Counted from the first letter of the stretch, positions 43,454 to 52,277 are shown. The stretch: DNA of 64,000 bases from Gemmatimonadaceae bacterium (GCA_040882285.1 JBBEBQ010000005.1:124001-188000), one strand, 5' to 3'. The notes: generated from the sequence alone by a model not told the origin. Program-made: numbers and translations.

Positions 43454-44532
43454 ACGAAACCCCGCTGAATCTCCTCCAGCGCCTTTGCGCCGGGACACAG
43501 CTCCTCGAACGGTATCTCCGACAGCGGACGCTCGACCGTCTGCATGGTCGCATGCATGTCGGCTGACGCGGGATCGACGTACAGCAGTCCGGTGACCACC
43601 TCGCCCGAATGCTCGCGCTCGCGCAGGTACGAGTACACTGAGTCCCGGTCGGTCGGATCGTAGTTCTCCGGGATCTTGCGGAAGCGCACCGTGCTCCCGT
43701 CGTGCAGCGTCACCGTGTTCACCGAGCCCGGCTCGTACGACGTCGTGATCTCGCGCTGAATCGGGACGAAATCGGTCGCGACCGGCGCCGGCACGAAGTC
43801 CGCTTCCAACAGCGGCAGGGCGTGCTCGCGCGTGTACATGTAGCTCTTCGTCGATCCTTCGTGATCGTTGAACGCGACGCACGGCGAGATGACGTCCACC
43901 AGCGCGAAACCGCGGTGCTGGATCCCCGCCTTCAGGATCGGCACGAGCTGCGCCTTGTCGCCCGAGAAGCTGCGCGCCACGAATGTGGCGCCGAGCGTGA
44001 GCGCGAGAAACACCGGATCGATCGGCGGGCTCACGTTCTCGACCCCGCGCTTCGACTTGGTGCCCACATCGGCTGACGCGGAGAACTGTCCCTTGGTCAG
44101 CCCGTACACGCCGTTGTTCTCGATGACGTACAGCATGTCCACGTTGCGGCGGATCGCGTGGCACAGCTGCCCCAGTCCGATCGACAGCGAGTCGCCGTCT
44201 CCCGACACTCCGATGCAGATGAGCTCGCGATTGCCGGCGTTAGCGCCGGTGGCGATCGCGGGCATGCGGCCGTGCACCGAGTTGAACCCGTGTGCCTGGC
44301 CCATAAAATAAGTCGGCGTCTTGGACGAGCAGCCGATCCCGCTCATCTTCGCCACCCGGTGCGGGTCGATGCTCAGATCGAACGCCGCCTGGATGATCGC
44401 GGCGGTGATCGAGTCGTGACCGCACCCGGCGCAGAGCGTGGACATCGCGCCCTCGTAATCGCGGGTGGTGAGCCCGAGCCGGTTCTTCGGCAGCGACGGG
44501 TGGCGGACCTTGGGCTTGGTGATGTACGTCAT
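43450..44532 (-). CDS. korB: 2-oxoacid:ferredoxin oxidoreductase, beta subunit
   Basis: This 360-residue TPP subunit has STLCAGCGHDSITAAIIQA near residue 32, SGIGCSSKTPTYF, GVSGDGDSLSIGLGQLCHAI and the ENNGVYGLTKGQ motif. With the fused gamma-alpha subunit upstream it oxidises a 2-oxoacid, most likely 2-oxoglutarate, to the acyl-CoA with ferredoxin as acceptor; specificity is inferred from overall KorB resemblance. It overlaps korA by ATGA. Its stop lies in a heptad-repeat remnant. Confidence 0.92.
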   Translation of the reverse strand: MTYITKPKVRHPSLPKNRLGLTTRDYEGAMSTLCAGCGHDSITAAIIQAAFDLSIDPHRVAKMSGIGCSSKTPTYFMGQAHGFNSVHGRMPAIATGANAGNRELICIGVSGDGDSLSIGLGQLCHAIRRNVDMLYVIENNGVYGLTKGQFSASADVGTKSKRGVENVSPPIDPVFLALTLGATFVARSFSGDKAQLVPILKAGIQHRGFALVDVISPCVAFNDHEGSTKSYMYTREHALPLLEADFVPAPVATDFVPIQREITTSYEPGSVNTVTLHDGSTVRFRKIPENYDPTDRDSVYSYLREREHSGEVVTGLLYVDPASADMHATMQTVERPLSEIPFEELCPGAKALEEIQRGFV

Positions 44533-46397
44533 TCCGTCACCGGCGTGTCGCCGGCCGCCTGTGGCAGCCTGGCCTCATGCTCCGGCTCCGCCGCGCCGCG
44601 CAACGCGGCCACGATGTGCTCGACGACGTCGCCCGCGCTCAACGGCAATCCGCCAAAGGTCCCCACGTGCTCCAGCTTGTCGCGGCAGAAGCCGGTCTCG
44701 ATGCTCAGCAGCGAAGCGAGCTGCCCGTCGCGGTTCTGCTCGACCACGAATATCCGGCGGTGCTCACGCAGAAATGCGCCGACCTCCGGCACGAACGGGA
44801 ACCCCCGGAGGCGCATGTAGTCGACGGGGATCCCCCGCTCTCCGAGCAGCGCGACGGCTTCGACGATCGCGCGGTGGCATCCGCCGAGCGACACGATCCC
44901 CGCGATCGCGCCCGGTGTCGTGCTGACCTCCGGTGCGGGAAGGCTGAGAGCCGCGGTCTCCAGCTTCTTCGTGAGCCGGTGCATCACGTCCGAGTACTCG
45001 GCCGCGTCTTCGGTATAGTCACCGTTCCGGTTGTGGCCCGAGCCGCGCGTGAAGAACGCGCCCTTGGGGTGCACGCCCGGTAGCGTGCGGGCCGCGACGC
45101 CGTCGCCGTCGACGTCCACGTACCGGTGAAACTGCGTGATGTGCTCGAGCTCCTCCGCGCGGAGGACCTTCCCTCGATCCGGCCGGTACGCGTCGTCCCA
45201 CTGCAGCCGCGGCACCATCCAGTCGTTCATTCCGATGTCGAGATCCGAGAGCACGAACACGGGGGTCTGGAACCGCTCGGCGATATCGAAGGCGAGCACG
45301 GCGAAGTGGAAGCACTCACCGGGGTCGGCCGGGAAGAGCAGGATGTGCTTGGTGTCGCCGTGCGACGCGTAGGCGCACAGGAGCAGATCGCCCTGCTGCG
45401 TGCGCGTCGGCATTCCGGTGGACGGTCCCGTCCGCTGGATGTCGAAGAACACCGCCGGGACTTCGGCGTAGTACGCGAGCCCGATGAACTCGCTCATCAG
45501 CGAGATGCCCGGGCCGCTGGTGGCGGTGAACGCGCGCGCACCGACCCAGTTGGCTCCGATGACCATTCCCGCGGCGGCGAGCTCGTCTTCCGCCTGGATG
45601 ATCGCGACACGCGCGCGGCCCGTCTCCGGATCGCGCCGCAGCTTCAGCACGAACGCCTGGAACGCGTCGAGCAGCGACGTCGAAGGCGTGATCGGATACC
45701 AGGCGGCTACCGTGGCGCCGGCGTAGATGCAGCCGAGCGCGGCGGCGGTATTCCCGTCGATGAGGATCGAGTCGCGCGTCGCGTCCATCTTCTCGAGGCG
45801 CATCGGCAGCGGACAGTCGAAGCTCTCGCGCGCCCGGTCGTACCCGAGCCGCAGCGCGAGAAAATTGGAGTCGAGCAGCGCTTTCTTTTTCGAGAACGTC
45901 TGGGAGAGCAGCTCCTCGATGACGGCCATGTCGATGCCGAGCAGAGCCGCGAGCGCGCCGGCGTACGCGATGTTCTTCATGAGGATCCGCTCGCGCGCTC
46001 CGGCGAAATTCTCGTTGCACAGCCGCGCCAGCGGCACGCCGAGCATGTTCACGTCGTCGCGCATGAGCGCGTCCGGCCGCGGCCAGGTGGAGTCGTGCAT
46101 CAGCCAGCCGCCCGGGCGCACTTCGGCGATGTCGCGGGCATACGTCGCCGGATTCATCGCGATCATCAGGTCGAACTCCGGCGTGCGCGCGGTGTGGCCC
46201 GCGCCGTTCACCCGGATCTCGTACCACGTGGGCAGCCCCTGAATGTTCGACGGAAAGATGTTCTTCCCCGACGCGGGCACGCCCATGCGGAAGATCGTCT
46301 TCCGGATGAGATCGTTCGCGCTCGACGATCCCGTCCCGTTGACGGTCGCGATCTTGAAAGCGAAGTCGTTCACCTGCTGCCGCGCCAGCGTGGTCAT
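44529..46397 (-). CDS. korA: 2-oxoacid:ferredoxin oxidoreductase, fused gamma-alpha subunit
   Basis: This 622-residue protein starts with the gamma domain (KIATVNGTGSSSANDLIRK, the N-terminal 190 or so residues) and continues with the alpha domain (GNTAAALGCIYAGATVAAWYPITPSTSLLDAF, landmarks YPITPSTS; FTATSGPGISLMSEFIG; PSTGMPTRTQQGDL). This fused form is common in aerobic and facultative lineages using KGOR in the TCA cycle. It is coupled to korB downstream and to the oxidoreductase upstream, each by ATGA. Confidence 0.92.
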   Translation of the reverse strand: MTTLARQQVNDFAFKIATVNGTGSSSANDLIRKTIFRMGVPASGKNIFPSNIQGLPTWYEIRVNGAGHTARTPEFDLMIAMNPATYARDIAEVRPGGWLMHDSTWPRPDALMRDDVNMLGVPLARLCNENFAGARERILMKNIAYAGALAALLGIDMAVIEELLSQTFSKKKALLDSNFLALRLGYDRARESFDCPLPMRLEKMDATRDSILIDGNTAAALGCIYAGATVAAWYPITPSTSLLDAFQAFVLKLRRDPETGRARVAIIQAEDELAAAGMVIGANWVGARAFTATSGPGISLMSEFIGLAYYAEVPAVFFDIQRTGPSTGMPTRTQQGDLLLCAYASHGDTKHILLFPADPGECFHFAVLAFDIAERFQTPVFVLSDLDIGMNDWMVPRLQWDDAYRPDRGKVLRAEELEHITQFHRYVDVDGDGVAARTLPGVHPKGAFFTRGSGHNRNGDYTEDAAEYSDVMHRLTKKLETAALSLPAPEVSTTPGAIAGIVSLGGCHRAIVEAVALLGERGIPVDYMRLRGFPFVPEVGAFLREHRRIFVVEQNRDGQLASLLSIETGFCRDKLEHVGTFGGLPLSAGDVVEHIVAALRGAAEPEHEARLPQAAGDTPVTE

Positions 46398-48235
46398 GCG
46401 CCTCCGACGGCGGCGAGCACCGGCAGCGGCCCGCGCGGCGGATGCGCGCCGCCGGCCGGCAGACCGGCGTACGGGATCAGCAGATCAAACTTCCGCATGT
46501 CCCACGCCGCCGTCGGGCAGCGCTCGGCGCACAGGCCGCAGTGAATGCAGATGTCCTCGTCCTTCAGCATCAGCCGCTTGGTCTGCGGCAGCGGCCCAGA
46601 CGCGAACAACGGCTGCGACGGATTGAGCGCGGGGGCCGTGAGCCGCTGCAGGATCTCGCTCTCGTCGGAGCTGCCGTTCGCCGCGATGGTGAGACAGCTC
46701 ACCGGGCATACATCAACGCACGCGTCGCATTCGATGCACAGGCTGTCGGTGAAGTGCGTCTCGACGTCGCAGTTGAGGCAGCGCTCCGATTCGCGCAGCG
46801 TCTGCTCCAGATCGAACCCGACTTCGACCTCCTCCTCCAGATTCCGCAATCGCTCGGCGAGCGCGACGTGCCGCATCCGCGCGCGCTGCGCCTCGTCGTA
46901 GTCGTTGCTGTAGCTCCACTCGTGCATGCCCATCTTCTGGCTGACGAGGTTCATCCCCCACGGCAGCCGGTCCGTGAGCGACCCGCCCAGGCAGTGCTGG
47001 TGGATGGAGATCGCCGCCTCGTGTCCGTGCGCCACGGCCCAGATGATGTTCTCCGGTCCCCACGCCGCGTCGCCGCCGACGAAGACGCCCGGGCGCGTCG
47101 TCTGGAACGTCTTCTTGTCCACGAGCGGCGCGCCCCACTCATCCACCTCGATCCCGATGTCGTGCTCGAGCCACGGGAAGGCCGCTTCCTGGCCGATCGC
47201 GAGGATCACCGCGTCGCACGGGATCACGACCGTGCTCAGCGTCCTGCTCACCGCGCGGCCTTTCTCGTCCTCGCCCCATTCGACGACGTCGAACTCCATC
47301 CCGGCGAGCACGCCGTTCTCGACGATGAACCGCTTGGGCGCGTGATTCTCCACGATCTCAACGCCTTCTTCCAGCGCGTCGTTCAGCTCCCACGGCGAGG
47401 CCTTGAAGTGCTTGCGCGAGCGGCGCGCCATGACCTTCACGTCGGTTCCGCCGAGCCGCTTGGCGGAGCGGCAGCAGTCCATCGCCGTGTTGCCGACGCC
47501 GATGACGAGCACCCGCGGCTCGATGGACTTGATGTGGCCGAACGCGATCGACTGCAGCCAGTCGATGCCGATGTGGATCCTGTCGGTGTCGCGCCTGCCC
47601 GGCAGCTCCAGCTCCTTGCCCCGCGGCGCGCCGGTGCCGATGAACACCGCGTCCCATCCTTCTTCGAGCACGGCCTTGAGGCTCGTGACCGGGTGATTCG
47701 TGCGGAGGTCCACGCCCATGTCGAGGATGATGCCGATCTCTTCGTCGAGTACGCGCGGCGGCAGGCGGAACCGCGGGATGTTGTTCCACATCAGCCCGCC
47801 GGCACGGTCGTACTTCTCGTACATGGTCACGTGGTAGCCGAGCGGCAGTAGATCGTTGGCGACCGTCAGCGACGCCGGTCCCGCCCCAATGCACAGAACT
47901 CTCTTGCCGTTCTTCTCTGCCGGGATGACCGGCAGGTTCGCGCGCATCTCGTCGTCGTCGCGGTAGTCCGACGCGACGCGCTTGAGGCGGCAGATCGCGA
48001 CCGGCTCGCCGTCTATGCGCGTACGGCGGCACGCGGGCTCGCACGGACGGTCGCAGGTGCGGCCCAGTATTCCCGGAAAGACGTTGGACTGCCGGTTGAG
48101 CAGATAGGCTTCCGTGTAGCGCCCCTGCGCCACCATGCGGATGTACTCCGGCACGTTGGTGTGCGCAGGGCACGCCCATTGGCAATCCACGACCCGGTGA
48201 TAGTACGCCGGATCGGAAACGTCGGTCGGTCGCAT
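46394..48235 (-). CDS. GltD-like NAD(P)H oxidoreductase with ferredoxin-type domains (KOR partner)
   Basis: This 613-residue flavoprotein has N-terminal cysteine clusters (CQWACPAHTNVPEYI at about 18 and CDRPCEPACRR), an FAD fold (CIGAGPASLTVANDLLPLGY), an NAD(P) fold (VIGVGNTAMDCCRSAKRLGG), VGGDAAWGPENIIWA, and C-terminal cysteine motifs CLNCDVETHFTDSLCIECDA (plus DVCPVSCL) and CIHCGLCAERCPTAAWD. It is parallel in design to the protein at 8064-9695 but longer. It starts the kor operon and likely passes electrons between ferredoxin reduced by KorAB and NAD(P)H. Confidence 0.9.
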   Translation of the reverse strand: MRPTDVSDPAYYHRVVDCQWACPAHTNVPEYIRMVAQGRYTEAYLLNRQSNVFPGILGRTCDRPCEPACRRTRIDGEPVAICRLKRVASDYRDDDEMRANLPVIPAEKNGKRVLCIGAGPASLTVANDLLPLGYHVTMYEKYDRAGGLMWNNIPRFRLPPRVLDEEIGIILDMGVDLRTNHPVTSLKAVLEEGWDAVFIGTGAPRGKELELPGRRDTDRIHIGIDWLQSIAFGHIKSIEPRVLVIGVGNTAMDCCRSAKRLGGTDVKVMARRSRKHFKASPWELNDALEEGVEIVENHAPKRFIVENGVLAGMEFDVVEWGEDEKGRAVSRTLSTVVIPCDAVILAIGQEAAFPWLEHDIGIEVDEWGAPLVDKKTFQTTRPGVFVGGDAAWGPENIIWAVAHGHEAAISIHQHCLGGSLTDRLPWGMNLVSQKMGMHEWSYSNDYDEAQRARMRHVALAERLRNLEEEVEVGFDLEQTLRESERCLNCDVETHFTDSLCIECDACVDVCPVSCLTIAANGSSDESEILQRLTAPALNPSQPLFASGPLPQTKRLMLKDEDICIHCGLCAERCPTAAWDMRKFDLLIPYAGLPAGGAHPPRGPLPVLAAVGGA

Positions 48236-48310
48236 CTTTCTCCGAGAAACCCGGGATTCAGCCCCCGACTTGAATAGTACAGGTCGTGCAACCGGTCGTC
48301 ACCAGCGGGT

Positions 48311-48340
48311 TTTACGGGTAGCGATTACCCCTGTTATCCT
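48311..48340 (+). promoter_or_regulatory. Possible promoter for the cyclophilin gene
   Basis: TTTACG and TATCCT are 18 bp apart, 30 nt before the GTG start. The match to the sigma-70 consensus is partial. The same 48236-48369 gap must also hold a promoter for the divergent kor operon. Confidence 0.3.
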
Positions 48341-48369
48341 ACGATTACCACATTCGTCCGGAGATTCCC

Positions 48370-48831
48370 GTGAACCGCACCGCCCAATTCGACACCAATC
48401 TCGGCACCTTCAAGGTCGAGCTCTTCGAGGACCGCGCCCCGAAGACGACCCAGAACTTCATTGATCTCGCCGAAAAGGGGTTCTACAACGGCGTGATCTT
48501 CCACCGCGTCATCAAGGGCTTCATGATCCAGGGGGGCGATCCCAAGGGGACCGGGACCGGCGGGCCGGGCTACACTATTCCCGACGAGTTCCACGCCGAG
48601 CTGAAGCACGACGATCCGGGCGTGCTCTCGATGGCGAACGCGGGGCCGAACTCGGGCGGATCGCAGTTCTTCATCACGCTGGCTGCGACACCCTGGCTAG
48701 ACGGCAAGCACGCGGTGTTCGGCAAGGTCGTGGAGGGGATGGACGTGATCGAGGCGATCGGCACGACACCCACGGCGGCCGGGGATCGGCCGAAGACCAA
48801 CGTCGTTATGGAGAAGGTTACGGTCAGCTAA
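48370..48831 (+). CDS. Peptidyl-prolyl cis-trans isomerase, cyclophilin type
   Basis: This 153-residue protein has [49 protein letters not shown] and [17 protein letters not shown] in order, a complete cyclophilin fold with the catalytic Arg in HRVI. There is no signal peptide, so it is cytoplasmic. It starts at GTG with GGAGA upstream. Its stop codon TAA begins the hairpin element at 48830. Confidence 0.95.
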   Translation: MNRTAQFDTNLGTFKVELFEDRAPKTTQNFIDLAEKGFYNGVIFHRVIKGFMIQGGDPKGTGTGGPGYTIPDEFHAELKHDDPGVLSMANAGPNSGGSQFFITLAATPWLDGKHAVFGKVVEGMDVIEAIGTTPTAAGDRPKTNVVMEKVTVS

Positions 48832-48960
48832 CTGCCAAATAGAACTGCCAAGCGGCGCGCGGCCAGCTAGGAGCCGCCAGCTACGAGCGGCTTTGTCTTC
48901 GCTCGCAGCTGGAAGCTTCCAGCTGGCCGCTCGCAGCTTGGCTGTTCTAGGTGGTAGTTA
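48830..48960. repeat. Empty heptad-repeat hairpin element (family B) whose ends form two stop codons
   Basis: About 131 bp with inverted ends (TAACTGCCA at left, GGTGGTAGTTA at right) and inverted inner arms around GGCCAGCT, in 7-bp steps (CGCAGCT, GGAAGCT, TCCAGCT, GGCCGCT, CGCAGCT). It holds the same 18-bp palindrome (48907-48924) as the element at 32678. Its left TAA ends the cyclophilin gene and its right TTA is the stop of the convergent glycine-zipper gene. Confidence 0.85.
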
Positions 48961-49428
48961 CTCCGACCAGTCCGACTTGGACGTCCGCTCGAACCCGGAA
49001 CGCACGTACGGTCGCATCGAGTCGAAGTCGCGGTCACGATCCTTCCAGCCCTTGCGCAGATCGGTCTCGACCTCGTCGTAGCTGCGGCCGCGGTAGCTCG
49101 GGTTGCGCCCGGCCACGTGCCCCAGGCCGTAGCCCGTGCGCGCGGTGTTCCAGTCGGCGTCGCTCAGGCTATTCTCGTCGAAGTGCGAGCGATAGTACGG
49201 CTCGTGATCGCCGAAGTCCTCGGCCGCGCGTCCCACCTTCTCGCCGGCCCACCAGCCGCCCAGCGCACCGGCGACACCGCCGATGATCGTTCCGATCGGG
49301 CCCGCGACCGAGCCGATTCCGGCCCCTGCAAGCGCTCCGCCGATTCCGCCTACGCCTTCACCGGCCTGCTCCCCGATGCCGGGGTTCTTGTCGCGCGCGT
49401 CATTTGAGATGTCTGTGCGGTCTGCCAC
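48958..49428 (-). CDS. Glycine-zipper protein, unknown function
   Basis: This 156-residue protein has a central glycine-zipper hydrophobic segment (GGALAGAGIGSVAGPIGTIIGG then VAGALGGWWAGEKVG, cited by landmarks GAGIGSVAG and IIGG) flanked by hydrophilic arms; the C-terminal half (YYRSHFDENSLSDADW, YGLGHVAGRNPSYRGRSYD) is shared by many bacterial stress-induced proteins of unknown role. GGAGG at 5-nt spacing supports GTG at 49428. The stop lies in the adjoining repeat. Confidence 0.78.
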   Translation of the reverse strand: MADRTDISNDARDKNPGIGEQAGEGVGGIGGALAGAGIGSVAGPIGTIIGGVAGALGGWWAGEKVGRAAEDFGDHEPYYRSHFDENSLSDADWNTARTGYGLGHVAGRNPSYRGRSYDEVETDLRKGWKDRDRDFDSMRPYVRSGFERTSKSDWSE

Positions 49429-49515
49429 GATAGCCTCCGTGTTTTGTGAATGAGAATTACTGCTGATCTCATTTGCATAGACCGTTCCGGCGTGCGGTGA
49501 TTCGCACGATTGGTT

Positions 49516-49640
49516 GAACTGCCAAATAGAACTGCCAGGCTGCGAGCTGCCAGCGGGTAGCTGCCAGCTTCGAGCTTTAGAACTGCCACATAGAAATGCC
49601 AAGCGGCGAGCTGCCAGCGGGAAGCTGCCAGCTTCGAGCC
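49516..49640. repeat. Duplicated left arm of element B
   Basis: Two 61-bp copies (49516-49576 and 49580-49640) start GAACTGCCA and share the same 7-bp steps; they differ at a handful of positions (for example GCTGCGAG versus GCGGCGAG). Confidence 0.88.
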
Positions 49641-49710
49641 AGGCTGGAAACGATTATGGGGCTCGAGAATTGATCGGGCAGTCGGCGCGTAGCGCGGCGA
49701 AGCTCCGACG

Positions 49711-50100
49711 ATGGCGGATTACCGGAAGCTCAAAGTCTGGCAGAAGGCGCACTCGCTTTCGCTCCACGCGCATCGGGCAGCTACGCGCATTCGCGGCCAA
49801 CACTATGCCGCGTTGCGAAGCCAGATCATCCGCTCGGCGAGCTCAATGCCGACGAACATCGTCGAGGGCCGCGAGCAGAAGACGGATCCCGCTTTCGCCC
49901 GATACCTTCGGTTTTCGATCTCATCGGTTTCGGAGCTGGAATACCATCTCTTGGAGGCGAAAGACATCGAGGTCATCAGCGCCAGCGAGCACCACTCGCT
50001 ATCGAGCGAGGTCGTGGAGGTCCGGATGATGTTGCACGGGCTCATTCGCCGCCTGGAAGGTGGCGAGGAAGATGACGCGCCAAAACCTGAGTCGCCCTAA
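49711..50100 (+). CDS. Four-helix-bundle protein (23S rRNA IVP/Avd-like family)
   Basis: This 129-residue protein begins with the classic family start MADYRKLKVWQKAHSLSLHA and has LRSQIIRSASSMPTNIVEG, FARYLRFSISSVSELEYHL and a C-terminal MMLHGLIRRLEGG helix. It is closer to the common IVP consensus than the protein at 38567. It sits inside element B. No retroelement reverse transcriptase or template repeat is nearby, so an Avd role is unlikely here. Confidence 0.93.
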   Translation: MADYRKLKVWQKAHSLSLHAHRAATRIRGQHYAALRSQIIRSASSMPTNIVEGREQKTDPAFARYLRFSISSVSELEYHLLEAKDIEVISASEHHSLSSEVVEVRMMLHGLIRRLEGGEEDDAPKPESP

Positions 50101-50158
50101 GCTCGCAGCTGGCAGCTACCCGCTGGCCGCTCGCAGCTTGGCAGTTCTCTGTGGCAGT
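50099..50158. repeat. Right arm of element B
   Basis: This segment is the inverted counterpart of 49518-49577, with 7-bp steps CGCAGCT, GGCAGCT, ACCCGCT, GGCCGCT, CGCAGCT. It overlaps the end of the four-helix-bundle gene and ends 4 bp before the L,D-transpeptidase stop. Confidence 0.88.
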
Positions 50159-50161
50159 CAA

Positions 50162-51889
50162 CTACCGATCGGCTATCCGCCTGAGCGCCTGAACCGCGGC
50201 CACCGCCTGCGGCGTCGGCATCGCCGCCGGGCCGACGACGTCCATCAACCGGTCGTCGCGCGCGTACAGGTCATTGCCGAAATACAATTGCCCACCGCGC
50301 ATGTACGTCGTGATGTATGCGATGTAGACCGGGATCTTCCGCGGCAGCTTTACCGTGCGGTCGTCTGGCCCGCGGTTCATCGCTTCATCTATCCTGTCCT
50401 GCTCCCAGCCGAGGACGAAGTTGGCCAGCCGGTTCGGCCGCTCGACCCGGATGCAGCCGTGGCTGAAGGCGCGCACGTCTTCCTTGAACAGCTCGCGGTT
50501 CGGCGTATCGTGCAGATAAATGGCGAAATCGTTCGGGAACATGAACTTGATCTGGCCGAGCGCGTTGTCGTCGCCCGGGCGCTGCCGGACGCGCGTCTCC
50601 CCGCCCGCGGTGTACACCTCCATGTTGTTGGCCGCGAGGTAGCCGGGCCCCTTCGGGAAGATTTCCTTCTCCGCGATGTTGGGCGGCACCAGCCAGTACG
50701 GCCGGAATACCACGTACTCCATCGAGTCGGAGAACACCGGCGTCGCGCGGTCCTCATACTCCTGCCCGACGATGACCTTCATCTCGAGCACGATCTTGCC
50801 GCCGTCGTACGCCTCCAGGCGGAACGCGGGAACGTTGACGAAGATGTAGCGCGAGCCCAATGAGCGCGGCAGCCAGCGATACCGCTCCATGTTCGCCGCG
50901 ATCTGCGCGAGCCGGTACTGCGCCGGCTTGTTGAGCGCTTCGAGCGTCTCGCCGCCGAGCACGCTGTCCACGACGATCGTGCTCCGGGCCTGGAACTGCG
51001 CCACGGCAGCCGCGAGCGCGCGGTCGTACGTCGCGGCGGGCGCAGCTACCGGGCGGCTGCCGGTGTCGCCGGGAGCAGCCGCGGCGATCTCGAATCCCTG
51101 GGCCGTGAGCCGCGCGCGCAGCGCGGTCGCAACGGCGGGGCTGATCCGTTCGCCCGGCTTCACCGATTCGGTGAGCGGCACGCGCGGCCATCCGCCGGCC
51201 AGCACGAGCTTGCGGTACCTGTCGAGCTCGACGCGAAGTCCCTGGTAGTCCGTGTCCTGCGGCCGCATCGTCGCGAGCGACCGGTCGAGCGCGTCGATTC
51301 GCAGGCCGCGCGCGAGCGCGCTGTCCACGTTCTCTTCCCGCGGATCCACGAACCAGCTCTTTGAGACCGTCTTCGGGTTGATCTGGCCGGTGAGCAGGTC
51401 CTCGCCGAGGGCGGCGTACGACGCCGTGAGCATCACGTCGGCTTCGGCGAGCTGCTCGGCCGTCGGATTCCGGTTGCCCTTCACGGCCGCGAGCGCGGCG
51501 GCGAGGCGCGGGATCGGGTAATCGTCGATCCGCATCGCGTCGGAGTGGACGGCCAGAATCGCGTCGGTCAGCGCGCGCGTGCGCGCGTCGTGCAGCCCTT
51601 TCGGCGTCAGCCAGAGCGGCTTGGTGCCGTAGGCCTTGTACAGCGCCTTGGTGTGGGACCACTGCTCGCGGTCGATAGTGCGCGGCGCGGTCTCGGCGAG
51701 CTTCGTCTCCATCGCGGCCACGATCGCCGTGGCGGGGACTTCATTGACGGACTTGAGCTGCTCCGGAGCCCAGGCCCTGGCTGTCTCGGCCTCGGTGTCG
51801 GCTTCGCCGCGAGAGCAGGCCGCAACGGCGAGGAGCGCCGCGAGCGCGAGGAGTCGTATCGTGCGGGCATCTGATTGAGTTGAAGTCAT
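50162..51889 (-). CDS. L,D-transpeptidase (YcbB-like) lipoprotein
   Basis: This 575-residue protein has a lipoprotein signal (LLALAALLAVAACSRG), a long scaffold with a peptidoglycan-binding-like region (YDRALAAAVAQFQARSTIVV), and a catalytic YkuD domain with FSHGCIRVERPNRLANFVLG near 480, holding the nucleophile Cys in HGCIR. It makes 3-3 peptidoglycan cross-links or attaches proteins to the wall in the periplasm. The ATG at 51889 has GGAGA upstream. Its TAG stop abuts element B. Confidence 0.92.
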   Translation of the reverse strand: MTSTQSDARTIRLLALAALLAVAACSRGEADTEAETARAWAPEQLKSVNEVPATAIVAAMETKLAETAPRTIDREQWSHTKALYKAYGTKPLWLTPKGLHDARTRALTDAILAVHSDAMRIDDYPIPRLAAALAAVKGNRNPTAEQLAEADVMLTASYAALGEDLLTGQINPKTVSKSWFVDPREENVDSALARGLRIDALDRSLATMRPQDTDYQGLRVELDRYRKLVLAGGWPRVPLTESVKPGERISPAVATALRARLTAQGFEIAAAAPGDTGSRPVAAPAATYDRALAAAVAQFQARSTIVVDSVLGGETLEALNKPAQYRLAQIAANMERYRWLPRSLGSRYIFVNVPAFRLEAYDGGKIVLEMKVIVGQEYEDRATPVFSDSMEYVVFRPYWLVPPNIAEKEIFPKGPGYLAANNMEVYTAGGETRVRQRPGDDNALGQIKFMFPNDFAIYLHDTPNRELFKEDVRAFSHGCIRVERPNRLANFVLGWEQDRIDEAMNRGPDDRTVKLPRKIPVYIAYITTYMRGGQLYFGNDLYARDDRLMDVVGPAAMPTPQAVAAVQALRRIADR

Positions 51890-51929
51890 GCCGTCTCCAT
51901 AGGCGAAATGCGGGCCAGCGCGGTACTGC

Positions 51930-52166
51930 CTACGAGCGTGATTTTCCGCTGTTGCGGCCGCCCTTGCGCATCGGCTCGTGGTTTTCCGGCTTGCCGTGGC
52001 CGCCACCGCCCGGCTTCTCGCCGCCACCATGGATCTTGTTGACCGTTGCCCAGGCGCGGCGCTCGGCCTCGTCAGGGGGCACGCCACGGTCCTCGTAGCC
52101 CTCCTCAATGTGCTCGGCCTTCCGTTTCTGCTTATCGGTGTACTTGGATTTGTCTCCCTGCGGCAT
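51930..52166 (-). CDS. Small hydrophilic protein (plasmid-stabilisation-like)
   Basis: This 78-residue protein begins MPQGDKSKYTDKQKRKAEHI and has YEDRGVPPDEAERRAWATVN followed by a Gly/Lys-rich tail. It matches small proteins often labelled plasmid stabilisation, with no demonstrated function and no toxin partner here. A GGAGG-type ribosome site precedes it. It lies 40 nt upstream of the L,D-transpeptidase. Confidence 0.8.
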   Translation of the reverse strand: MPQGDKSKYTDKQKRKAEHIEEGYEDRGVPPDEAERRAWATVNKIHGGGEKPGGGGHGKPENHEPMRKGGRNSGKSRS

Positions 52167-52247
52167 CGCTCCTCCAGTAGAGTTCCGTCCGGAAAGGTTG
52201 CAGATGTCATACCGCTTGCGCGGGAAGAGGCCGGAGTCCGCGCCACC

Positions 52248-52277
52248 TTGTTTGAATCCCGGTAGCTCCGCTAATTA
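52248..52277 (+). promoter_or_regulatory. Possible promoter close to the 52282 start (leaderless?)
   Basis: TTGTTT and TAATTA are 18 bp apart, and the latter ends 5 bp before the first ATG of the lipoprotein gene, which has no ribosome site. If real, the transcript would begin at or near the start codon. Confidence 0.3.

Larger units (their letters stand above)
49516..50158. mobile_element. Inverted-repeat element B carrying a four-helix-bundle gene
   Basis: Imperfect 60-bp inverted arms (49518-49577 and 50099-50158, about 55 of 60 positions matching by eye) enclose a plus-strand four-helix-bundle gene whose TAA runs into the right arm. The left arm is present twice in tandem (49516-49576 and 49580-49640). 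The arms are built from 7-bp units such as GCGAGCT, GGTAGCT and GCCAGCT. No transposase is present. It lies between the L,D-transpeptidase 3' end and the glycine-zipper start, and empty relatives are at 32678 and 48830. Confidence 0.72.

Noticed and set aside
48320-48342. Sequence resembling an I-SceI homing-endonuclease site
   Set aside because: The match is broken by an inserted and a missing base, and no endonuclease or intron is present; chance.
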